Source: Thalassobellus citreus (GTDB taxonomy: Bacteria; Bacteroidota; Bacteroidia; Flavobacteriales; Flavobacteriaceae). Taken from it: DNA of 64,000 nt. The position numbers and the translations under genes are program-made. The notes beneath the pieces are model-generated. The model saw only the letters and a list, made by a program, of their open reading frames with translations, made no database searches and had not been told where the DNA came from. Where the stretch lies: positions 124,001-188,000 of the forward strand of contig NZ_JBISCC010000127.1 in the NCBI RefSeq assembly GCF_044385915.1, written 5' to 3'. Of the stretch, positions 27,445-35,486 are shown one piece after another; the stretch's first letter is position 1; the number at the start of each line of letters is the position of its first letter.

Positions 27445-28872
27445 ATGAATAAACTATATATTCTTTTAAGTGTTTTAATGATGGCATCTTGTGTAAATGA
27501 TGACGATTATAAAATTCCAACACCCAATGAATCAGAAAATATAAGCATTCCAGATAATAAATTAACCACGTTTAGAGCTATACATCAAAGGTTTGAGCAA
27601 GCAATAAATAACGGTGATTTAATAGCACGAATTTATGATGATGAAGATATTTATATTGAAGGTTACGTAGTTTCAAGTGATGCCGCAGGTAACTTTTTTG
27701 AAGAATTGATTATTCAAAATAAAATAGATGATAGTAGTACAGATGCCGACCAAAGATTAGGACTTAAAGTCGATATTAATGTGAGTAGCTTGTCTGATAC
27801 TTATGAGTTTGGAAGAAAAGTATATATCAAATTAGCAGGTTTAACCATTGGTGAAACAAACGGAGTCATAACCATAGGAAAAGGCGATGCCGTTAAAGTG
27901 AAGCAAATTCAACCAGCTGAATATCGCGATATTGTTATAAGAACAAATGAGGTAGCAACTATAGTTCCGAAAATAGTAAGTCCCGAAAATTTAACCGATG
28001 CCGATTTAAACACCTTAATACGGCTAGATAATATGCAATTAAATAGGTTTGAGTTAGGTGCTTCTTATGCCAGTGAATCTATTGATGAATATGATGGCTT
28101 GCGTACTCTAGAAAGTTGCGATTCTGGAGTTTCTATACTTATGCAAACTAGTACATTTTCAGATTTTAAATCGGTTATTGTACCACAAGGAAAAGGAAGT
28201 GTTACAGGAATATTTAGTAGAGATTTTGGAGATGATTTTAATGTGGTTATTGTAAATAGTGCTACAGATGTAAATCTTGATAGTAGCGAACGGTGTGATC
28301 CTATGGAATTAAATTGCGGATTAGCCTCTAGCATAGGAAGTAGTAATTTATTTTATGAAGATTTCGAATCTCAAAAAAACAATAAGCCTATAGTAATTGA
28401 TGGTTGGACAAATTATATAGAAGCAGGAACGGAAGCATGGGAAGGATTCTCTTCTACAAGTTCTAATGCGTCTTTAGGAAGGTCGGCAAGATTTCAATCG
28501 GCTAGTTCTGGTGATGCTAGTAACATAGGTTGGTTAATTACGCCAGCCATTAATTTAGATACTTATAACAGTGTTACGCTTCGTTTTAAAACTTCAAATA
28601 GTTTAGCCGATAGTAGCTTTTTGGAAGTCTTGTATTCGTTAGATTGGGATGGTACCGAAGAAAATATTACATCTGCAACTTGGGGTGTGCTTTCTGATGC
28701 CTATGTGGTTAAAGATTCCGATTCGTTTGTGCCATGGTTTAATTCTGGAACGGTTGATTTATCTTGTGCTATGGGAACTATGTATGTAGCCTTTAAATTT
28801 ACTGGTAGCGGTCAAGATACTTTTGATGGTATTTATGAGTTGGATGAAGTGAGTGTTGATTATGTGGAATGA
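27445..28872 (+). CDS. DUF5689 surface lipoprotein with choice-of-anchor J domain
   Basis: 475 residues, lipobox MMASC (Cys16) followed by VNDDD, typical of surface-exposed Bacteroidetes lipoproteins. Residues about 35-280 form the DUF5689 domain: IYIEGYVVSSDAAGNFFEELIIQN is its hallmark (read as IYIEGYVVSSD and FFEELIIQN), an OB-fold-like module also seen fused to extracellular nucleases. Residues about 300-475 form a choice-of-anchor-J-like jelly roll (NLFYEDFES ... GIYELDEVSVDYVE). It starts 12 bases after the receptor gene and should act as its ligand-capturing partner. Nucleic-acid binding is an inference from the OB-like fold. Confidence 0.85.
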   Translation: MNKLYILLSVLMMASCVNDDDYKIPTPNESENISIPDNKLTTFRAIHQRFEQAINNGDLIARIYDDEDIYIEGYVVSSDAAGNFFEELIIQNKIDDSSTDADQRLGLKVDINVSSLSDTYEFGRKVYIKLAGLTIGETNGVITIGKGDAVKVKQIQPAEYRDIVIRTNEVATIVPKIVSPENLTDADLNTLIRLDNMQLNRFELGASYASESIDEYDGLRTLESCDSGVSILMQTSTFSDFKSVIVPQGKGSVTGIFSRDFGDDFNVVIVNSATDVNLDSSERCDPMELNCGLASSIGSSNLFYEDFESQKNNKPIVIDGWTNYIEAGTEAWEGFSSTSSNASLGRSARFQSASSGDASNIGWLITPAINLDTYNSVTLRFKTSNSLADSSFLEVLYSLDWDGTEENITSATWGVLSDAYVVKDSDSFVPWFNSGTVDLSCAMGTMYVAFKFTGSGQDTFDGIYELDEVSVDYVE

Positions 28873-28920
28873 TAATAAGCTTTATAAATTTTAATAGTAT
28901 TTTCGCTTGAAATATTTTAA

Positions 28921-29298
28921 ATGAACGCATTCGACATATTATTTTACAATATCTTTTCATATTTCAAACCTAAATACAAGCAAAAAGCTAATACTATTGC
29001 TATACTATATGTGTCTGTTGTACAATGCGCATTGTTATTGCTTTTAGGTCTTTTCTTTGCAGGTTTTTTTAGTCAAATGCATGTGAGTACCATGTCTCAG
29101 GAAAAAGCGTGGATTATATTTGTTTTGGTTTCAGGCTTTGTATGCTTTAAAAACTGGCTAGTATATACAGGTAAACGCCGCATGATGATTAATGCAAAAA
29201 TGAATAAAAAGAAGTCTAACTCTTATAATATTTGGTTATTATTCTTGCTACCTATTCTTGTATTAGGGTTGGCTTATGTGCTTTCTATGGCTGTTTAA
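28921..29298 (+). CDS. Small membrane protein, unknown function
   Basis: 125 residues with three predicted membrane helices (about 25-50, 62-80, 103-123) and a basic loop KRRMMINAKMNKKK between the second and third. No recognised family. It starts 48 bases after the DUF5689 gene, on the same strand, and may be cotranscribed. It is followed by the inverted repeat at 29317-29395. Confidence 0.65.
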   Translation: MNAFDILFYNIFSYFKPKYKQKANTIAILYVSVVQCALLLLLGLFFAGFFSQMHVSTMSQEKAWIIFVLVSGFVCFKNWLVYTGKRRMMINAKMNKKKSNSYNIWLLFLLPILVLGLAYVLSMAV

Positions 29299-29316
29299 AA
29301 ATGAATCTTAAACCCG

Positions 29317-29395
29317 TTGTCATGTCGACGTAAGGAGACATCACATAATAAGGGTTATATGCCAGATGCGATGTCTCCTAGCGTCGACATGACAA
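29317..29395. repeat. BIME-like pair of inverted REP-type units
   Basis: Two 26-base arms at 29317-29342 and 29370-29395 are inverted copies of each other with two mismatches, separated by 27 bases. Each arm is itself an imperfect palindrome (ATGTC ... GACAT) and begins TTGTCATGTCGACG when read from the outside in. This is the form of paired REP elements. It lies between convergent genes and could also end transcription from both sides, although it has no T run. Confidence 0.8.
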
Positions 29396-29423
29396 AAACA
29401 GTATTGTCGGTTTTATTAATAAA

Positions 29424-30392
29424 TTACTTCTTAAAAACAGCATACACAGGAAAATGATCGCTATAACCTCCTTTATATTTTTTTCCAACGTAAGTTCTAA
29501 AAGGCGTGCCTTTAAATTTTCCTTTAAAAAGTTTTAGAAAATCTTCATCAAAAATATTTGCAGTACTGTATTCAAATAAATTATCAGAGCTTTTAAAAAA
29601 ATTAGTAGAAATTATTATTTGATCGAATAAGTTCCATTGGCGGTTGTAGTTTGTGGTCCCTCGGTTATAAGAACGTAAAGTTTCCATAGGGTTAAACAAA
29701 TCAAAGCCTTCTACCAAGCGTTTAATACTGTTGCTTGAAGGGTCATCGTTAAAATCGCCTATTACTACAATTTTAGCGTTTTCATCTTCAAAGCGTATGT
29801 TAGAAATAATTTCTCCTGCTTTATCAGAAGAAGCAATACGTTTAAATTCTGTTTCCTTTTCGCCTTCACGTCTAGACGACCAATGATTAACAAGTACGTG
29901 TATTTTCTCGCCATCTAATAAACCTGTAACAAGTAGGATGTCTCTGGTGTAATCAGGCGATCCATCTTCATCAGTTAATTCAATAGTAAAAGGTTCAGAC
30001 GTTAATACTTCAAAAGCATTTTTATCGTATAACAGTGCTACGTCAATACCACGTTCGTCTAACGAATCGTAATGTACATAGCCATAATTACAATCTTCAA
30101 GATGTTTTGAGCTTATTAAATCTTCAATAACTTTAGCATTTTCAACTTCAGCTAGTCCAATAAGTGCAGGGTGTTTACCAGTTTCTTTTTTTCCAATATT
30201 AGAAATAGCAAAACTTAATTTTCTAAGTTTATTATCATAACGTTTTGGTGTCCACTTTTTTACAGAAGTAGGCAGGAAGTCGTTGTCATTAGTATGCTTA
30301 TCATCATAAATGTCAAATAAATTTTCAATATTATAAAAAGCAATAGTTTGTAAATCGGGTCTTACTGGAATGTCTTCAAAAGTTTCTGTCAT
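29424..30392 (-). CDS. Endonuclease/exonuclease/phosphatase family protein, no signal peptide
   Basis: 322-residue paralogue of the protein at 23438-24502, with the same DNase I-fold motifs: FYNIENLFD near residue 20, GLAEVENAKVIEDL, LVNHWSSRREGE, VVIGDFNDDPSSN and SDHFPVYA. Unlike the paralogue it starts MTETFEDIPVRPDL with no export signal, so it is predicted cytoplasmic. The pair flanks the second receptor/lipoprotein genes, suggesting one copy works outside and one inside on related phosphodiester substrates; this is inference. Confidence 0.87.
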   Translation of the reverse strand: MTETFEDIPVRPDLQTIAFYNIENLFDIYDDKHTNDNDFLPTSVKKWTPKRYDNKLRKLSFAISNIGKKETGKHPALIGLAEVENAKVIEDLISSKHLEDCNYGYVHYDSLDERGIDVALLYDKNAFEVLTSEPFTIELTDEDGSPDYTRDILLVTGLLDGEKIHVLVNHWSSRREGEKETEFKRIASSDKAGEIISNIRFEDENAKIVVIGDFNDDPSSNSIKRLVEGFDLFNPMETLRSYNRGTTNYNRQWNLFDQIIISTNFFKSSDNLFEYSTANIFDEDFLKLFKGKFKGTPFRTYVGKKYKGGYSDHFPVYAVFKK

Positions 30393-30542
30393 AGATCAAA
30401 AATAGGTTTAAAAATATTAAAAATATAATTTTCTTAAATTCTATATTTTAGATTTCCGCTTTAACGAGAATAACAATTTTTAAGGAAACCTTGATGTTTT
30501 ATATCTTGGAGTCCTTTTTCAAATAAAACGCTCACAATTATG

Positions 30543-30550
30543 TAACTTTG
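30543..30550 (+). promoter_or_regulatory. Candidate -7 element of hflX
   Basis: TAACTTTG matches TAnnTTTG, about 16 bases before the hflX ATG at 30567. No -33 TTG at normal spacing. Confidence 0.4.
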
Positions 30551-30566
30551 CATATTACTTATTTAT

Positions 30567-31784
30567 ATGATAGAAGAGAAAGATTTATCTTTAGAACGCG
30601 CTGTTTTAATAGGTGTTATAACTAAAGAACAAAATGAAGAAAAGTCTAAAGAATATTTAGATGAGTTGGAGTTTTTAACATTCACTGCGGGTGGGTATGC
30701 TATTAAACGCTTTACTCAAAAAATGGACATGCCTAATTCTAAAACGTTTATAGGTACCGGTAAAATGGAAGATGTTCGCGTGTTTATTGAGGAAAATGAT
30801 ATTGGAACCGCTATTTTTGATGATGAATTATCGGCTGCACAAGAACGAAATATTAGTAAAATTCTTAATGTTAAGGTTTTAGATAGAACCAATTTAATCC
30901 TTGATATTTTTGCACAACGTGCGCAAACAAGTTACGCAAGAACCCAAGTAGAATTGGCGCAATGTGAATATTTGTTACCTAGATTACGTGGTATGTGGAC
31001 ACACCTTGAACGCCAAAAAGGGGGAATTGGAATGCGTGGTCCTGGTGAAACTGAAATTGAGACTGATAGACGTATTGTACGCGATAAAATTGCTTTACTA
31101 AAAAAGCGAATAAAAACCATTGATAAACAAATGTCTGTGCAACGTGGTAATCGCGGTAAAATGGTGCGTGTAGCATTAGTTGGATATACTAACGTTGGGA
31201 AGTCTACTTTAATGAATGTAATAAGTAAAAGTGAAGTTTTTGCCGAAAACAAATTGTTTGCAACTTTAGATACTACCGTTAGAAAAGTGGTGATACAAAA
31301 CTTGCCATTTTTATTAACTGATACAGTTGGATTTATAAGAAAGCTACCAACACAATTGGTAGATAGTTTTAAAAGTACACTTGATGAAGTTAGAGAAGCC
31401 GACTTATTATTACATGTAGTTGATATTTCGCATCCTAATTTTGAAGAGCATATTGCGTCTGTTGAGAAAATTTTAGGTGAAATAAAAAGTGGTGATAAAC
31501 CAACCATTATGGTTTTCAATAAAATTGATGCATATCAGCAAGAGCATATTGATGAGGATGATTTAGAAACTGAACGAACCGAAAGACATAACTCGTTAGA
31601 GGAATGGAAAAGTACGTGGATGAGTAAAGTAGGTAATAATGCCTTGTTTATTTCGGCATTAAATAAGCAAAATTTAGAAGACTTTAAAAAGCGTGTTTAC
31701 GATGAGGTTCGTGAAATTCATGTTACACGTTTTCCTTATAATAAATTCTTGTATCCTGATTATGATGTAAATGAGATGCAATAA
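30567..31784 (+). CDS. hflX: GTPase HflX
   Basis: Ribosome-associated GTPase that splits stalled or stressed 70S ribosomes. 405 residues: N-terminal HflX domain (IGTGKMEDVR, FDDELSAAQERN, VLDRTNLILDIFAQRA), a helical linker with RGPGETEIETDRR, and the G domain with G1 GYTNVGKST, G3 DTVGF and G4 NKID. Length and motifs are normal. It converges on the YaiO-type gene with a 3-base gap between stops. Confidence 0.96.
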   Translation: MIEEKDLSLERAVLIGVITKEQNEEKSKEYLDELEFLTFTAGGYAIKRFTQKMDMPNSKTFIGTGKMEDVRVFIEENDIGTAIFDDELSAAQERNISKILNVKVLDRTNLILDIFAQRAQTSYARTQVELAQCEYLLPRLRGMWTHLERQKGGIGMRGPGETEIETDRRIVRDKIALLKKRIKTIDKQMSVQRGNRGKMVRVALVGYTNVGKSTLMNVISKSEVFAENKLFATLDTTVRKVVIQNLPFLLTDTVGFIRKLPTQLVDSFKSTLDEVREADLLLHVVDISHPNFEEHIASVEKILGEIKSGDKPTIMVFNKIDAYQQEHIDEDDLETERTERHNSLEEWKSTWMSKVGNNALFISALNKQNLEDFKKRVYDEVREIHVTRFPYNKFLYPDYDVNEMQ

Positions 31785-31787
31785 ATT

Positions 31788-33038
31788 TTATCTAAATTTA
31801 AGTTCCCAAGAAAGACCAACATCAAAAATCCAGAAATAAGATCCTGGGTCGAAACTAATTTCTTGATGTACGATGCCTGTGCGTATGCCCCAAGCATTTT
31901 TATTATTTTTGGTACTAAAAAAGTAGCCTAAGTTTACTTTTTGAGATTTAAGATTTATAATAGAATTTTCGTTGCCTTCAAATTCAAATCGGTAAATTTC
32001 TGGAGAAAACCCCATACCTGCTTCTACACTAAAAAAGTTATCGGCATTACTTCTGTATTTTCTAAAAGTAAGTGTTCCCGACATACTAGCTCCAGAATCG
32101 CCAGGTGTAACATAACCTCTAAAAGACCAATAATTATTGCCTGTATACCAACCCACAGAACCTGTGTAAATATTTGTAGTTTCACTATATTTTAAAGATC
32201 GAAATCCTAATGAAGCCTCGAAACTTTTAGGTAATGATTTATATATTTCGGCACCATATCTAATATCTGGAAACAGAAAAGAATTAGATACACCAAAATT
32301 TAAGTAAGCATAAATGCCTTCTGCAATTCTTGGGTATGCATCAACTTCAAATTGTACTCCGTTAGAAGCAAATCGACGACTAAAATTTACTTTAGCATGT
32401 ACGGATCCATATTTAGTTTGTCTTACATATTTAAAGAAATAATATTGCATAGGATCGAATACATCAGAATATAGTTCTAAGGAATTTCTAATACCCACTA
32501 TATTGTGTCTAAGAGTGTTGGATAAAGTGGTTTTGTAGCTTAATGCTTTTTCGTTTTTTGGGTTGTTTTTTAATAATTTTTCAATAGTTTGTAATGCCTC
32601 TTCAGGTTTGTTTGAAGCTTCTTCTGCACTAGCTTTTAAGTACAGTAATTCTGGACTTTCAGGAAAATGTTCTAAGCCAGTATTTGCCAATTTTAATGCG
32701 CTAAATGGTGCTTCACTGTATAATTCATTTTTAATTACTGCTTCCCATGTGTCTAATCTTTTTGGGTCATTTTTTAAAACATAGCTAAAGGCTTCTTTTG
32801 CTTTTTTATAGTTACCATCCCAAGAATAAGTGCTTCCTAAAAAAGAACGAATATCGTTGTAATTTGGGTATTTGGTTAAAATAGATAGTAAGGTGTCTTG
32901 CGCTTGTTTTCGGTTATTATTAAATGCTAGCTCTCTTGCTAATTTAAAGGAAGTATCTGGGTTGCCATTATATACTTTTTGTTGTCCGTAAAAACAAAAA
33001 CTAATAAGCATTAATATTATAGCGATGTATTTTTTCAT
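31788..33038 (-). CDS. TPR-containing YaiO-family outer-membrane beta-barrel protein
   Basis: 416 residues with a signal peptide (1-19, SFCFYGQ). Residues about 25-175 hold TPR-like helices (SFKLARELAF, STYSWDGNYKKAKEAF), and residues about 180-416 form a YaiO-type barrel with alternating strands, ending FDVGLSWELKFR. E. coli yaiO lies next to a family 2 glycosyltransferase gene (yaiP), matching the present context. As the last gene of a five-gene operon it probably provides the outer-membrane exit or docking site for a glycopolymer made by the upstream glycosyltransferase. The TPR part is homologous to the tail of the preceding sulfatase-like protein. Confidence 0.83.
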   Translation of the reverse strand: MKKYIAIILMLISFCFYGQQKVYNGNPDTSFKLARELAFNNNRKQAQDTLLSILTKYPNYNDIRSFLGSTYSWDGNYKKAKEAFSYVLKNDPKRLDTWEAVIKNELYSEAPFSALKLANTGLEHFPESPELLYLKASAEEASNKPEEALQTIEKLLKNNPKNEKALSYKTTLSNTLRHNIVGIRNSLELYSDVFDPMQYYFFKYVRQTKYGSVHAKVNFSRRFASNGVQFEVDAYPRIAEGIYAYLNFGVSNSFLFPDIRYGAEIYKSLPKSFEASLGFRSLKYSETTNIYTGSVGWYTGNNYWSFRGYVTPGDSGASMSGTLTFRKYRSNADNFFSVEAGMGFSPEIYRFEFEGNENSIINLKSQKVNLGYFFSTKNNKNAWGIRTGIVHQEISFDPGSYFWIFDVGLSWELKFR

Positions 33039-33050
33039 AATAGTAACCTT

Positions 33051-35465
33051 TTATTTTAAGGTAGATTTAAAGATTTTGTAATCACTATTACTAGGGTGTT
33101 TGCTAGTAATACTATCCATTAATTTAATAGCTTTTTTTGCTTTTTGCATTCTAACATAAGCTTTAGCCATTTTAAGACTAAGCTCAGGTTCTGTTATTTT
33201 GTTTTTAAGAGCTTGTTTGTATATCGCTTCCGATTTTTCATCTTGACTAGACCACCAGTATAAATCTAAAAGTGCCATATAGCTATCATAATAGAAAGGC
33301 GATCTTTTAATAACGTTTAATAATTCGGTTTCCGATTTTTCGTAATCACCATCCCAAGCATAAGTTCTCCCTTTTAGAGTTCTAGCATCTGAATGATTAG
33401 GGAGTTCGTTTAAAATATAATCACAAAGTAGTCTACACTCTTTACGTTTTTTGTTAAAAGCTTTTTCTCTTGCTAGTTGAAAAGTTTGATCAAAATTTAA
33501 CCCTTCAGCCATAGTATTAATCATAGCTAATTGCTTTTCTGAAAAATCAATACTAGGTTTAACATATATATTTAATGAATCGGGGAAAATTTTATTTCGT
33601 TGAGTAACATAGGCATTCATTTTTTTAAAGGACATTAAAGAATCTGCTATTTCTTTAGAAAGCGCTTCTTCATGAACTTTGTAGGTACCAAAGTTTTCAT
33701 TTATTTTATATAATTCACCATCAGACAAGAGATAGTCTTTGTATATATAATCGTTAATACTCCCTTTGTAACGCATTAACGGTATTTTGTGAACGTTTCT
33801 AAATTGTTTGGCAGTATCTAAACCTTCGCTCATCCAAGCGGTTTCTTGAAGATTATTAAGTTTATAGTTTTTTATTAAAAAAGACAATAAACTAGGTGTT
33901 ACATCCCAATGTGATGAAACCGATTTAAATATTTCTGCTTGCTTTAAAAGTGGGCTATAAATGTATAATGGCACATGAAATCTGCACAATTTATCTTTTT
34001 GTGAAATAGGAATAAGCCTGTGATCTCCTGTAATAATAAAAATAGTATTATTGAAGTCCTCACGCTTTTCGTAAGCAGTCATAAAGCCTTTTATAGAAGC
34101 ATCTGTGTAATATAAACTTGTATAAATGTCTTTATTATCTAATACGTCTTCTTTTGAAATTTTAAGATTTCTATTGGCATTTAAAATACTATCAACTTTA
34201 AGTTCGTAAAGTTCTTTGTTAGGAAAATTAAAAGGTTCGTGATTAGAAAGCGTCATGATAACATCTAATCTTGGTTTTTCTGTATTATCTAATGATGCTA
34301 AAGTTTTTCTGAATATTTCGGAATCTGGGTAGCCCCAAGAAAACCCACCAGAGTTAGCTTGTGTTTTAGTGTATTCAGGACCGTATTTGTTTTCGTCTAT
34401 AATATTATCAATGTCATTATATTCAAAGAAGTTTATTTTTTTATCAAAACTAGATTGGTCTCCAGAATAAAATGAAGTTGAATATCCGTTAGCTTTTAAA
34501 ATACTTACTAATGAAATATGAGATGGTGTTTTAGGTAATTCTAAAAAACCTGATTCACCAAATGGTAAAGAGCCCAACAATGATGGCACAACACCAAATG
34601 TCCTTCCTGTAGTACTTACAAAATTATTCCAGTACAACGATTTTGAAACTAAACCATCTAAATAAGGTGTAAAGCCACTATAACTTCCGTTATTCATAAA
34701 TTCGCTTCCCAAACCTTCAACTATTATAACAACAATATTTGGCTTTTTTTCTTTGGTATTAAAAAAAGGAGATAAAACATCTTTAGAATTACTAAAAGGC
34801 TTTAGTAAAGGGTAGTCATTTCTATCTGTTTTATATGCATTTAATTTGTTTTTTTCATTTTGAAATTTATAAATGTCATAGGTTAAAAAAACTATTTTGT
34901 TTTGATAATTAACATCAGATATATTTGTTAGTACTAATTTTAAACTCCCAAATAGTAAGAAAACGATAACACCTGCACCAATTAAGATGCGTTCGTTTGA
35001 ATATTTTGTTATTAAATAGAATAATAAGAAGAATAGAAGCGGAAAGGCTATATAGGGAATAAAATAAGTAATCGAAAATGATTCTGACGCTGAAACTGTA
35101 TTAAAAATATCATCAAAGGAGTATCCTAAAAGATCTGCTCCTAAGTTTAGTAATGTGGTTAAGCTATACTTTACTAATGAAAATTGAATAATTACTAAAA
35201 GAACAAAAAGTACTTTAACTATAGTAAAAACGTATTTTTTTAGAAATAAATTACATAAGTATGAAATGGGAAATAGTAATAATCCAATGATTATACCACA
35301 CCAAAAGTCGTTTATAAACTTAAATATAACGGCTAATAAAAAACTAGTGTGATTTGATTTAGTCATAATAAGCTCAAACAAGCTCATAAACCAAAATGTA
35401 CCAATTAATGCCATGGTTAGATTGATATATTTATAAATATCTTTATTTAAGAAACGATACGGCAT
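33051..35465 (-). CDS. LtaS-like membrane sulfatase/phosphotransferase with C-terminal TPR region
   Basis: 804-residue protein of the alkaline phosphatase/sulfatase superfamily. Five hydrophobic segments lie within residues about 14-180, followed by an extracytoplasmic enzyme domain (about 240-560). Catalytic residues can be matched to LtaS: Glu250 in VEGLGSEF, a Thr nucleophile in STTGRTFG (probably Thr289), His409 in SNHEPF, Asp481-His482 in TGDHR and His497. A TPR-like tail (655-804) follows. LtaS relatives transfer phosphoglycerol or phosphoethanolamine, or cleave sulfate. In this operon it probably decorates a glycan. It lies 12 bases upstream of the YaiO-type gene. Confidence 0.85.
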   Translation of the reverse strand: MPYRFLNKDIYKYINLTMALIGTFWFMSLFELIMTKSNHTSFLLAVIFKFINDFWCGIIIGLLLFPISYLCNLFLKKYVFTIVKVLFVLLVIIQFSLVKYSLTTLLNLGADLLGYSFDDIFNTVSASESFSITYFIPYIAFPLLFFLLFYLITKYSNERILIGAGVIVFLLFGSLKLVLTNISDVNYQNKIVFLTYDIYKFQNEKNKLNAYKTDRNDYPLLKPFSNSKDVLSPFFNTKEKKPNIVVIIVEGLGSEFMNNGSYSGFTPYLDGLVSKSLYWNNFVSTTGRTFGVVPSLLGSLPFGESGFLELPKTPSHISLVSILKANGYSTSFYSGDQSSFDKKINFFEYNDIDNIIDENKYGPEYTKTQANSGGFSWGYPDSEIFRKTLASLDNTEKPRLDVIMTLSNHEPFNFPNKELYELKVDSILNANRNLKISKEDVLDNKDIYTSLYYTDASIKGFMTAYEKREDFNNTIFIITGDHRLIPISQKDKLCRFHVPLYIYSPLLKQAEIFKSVSSHWDVTPSLLSFLIKNYKLNNLQETAWMSEGLDTAKQFRNVHKIPLMRYKGSINDYIYKDYLLSDGELYKINENFGTYKVHEEALSKEIADSLMSFKKMNAYVTQRNKIFPDSLNIYVKPSIDFSEKQLAMINTMAEGLNFDQTFQLAREKAFNKKRKECRLLCDYILNELPNHSDARTLKGRTYAWDGDYEKSETELLNVIKRSPFYYDSYMALLDLYWWSSQDEKSEAIYKQALKNKITEPELSLKMAKAYVRMQKAKKAIKLMDSITSKHPSNSDYKIFKSTLK

Positions 35466-35486
35466 GAATATTTTTACTTAAAGTTA

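Noticed and set aside
30932..31519. 195-codon minus-strand frame inside hflX
   Set aside because: Antisense to the conserved G domain of hflX; composition (Ser, Thr, Ile, Leu) is that of a shadow frame.
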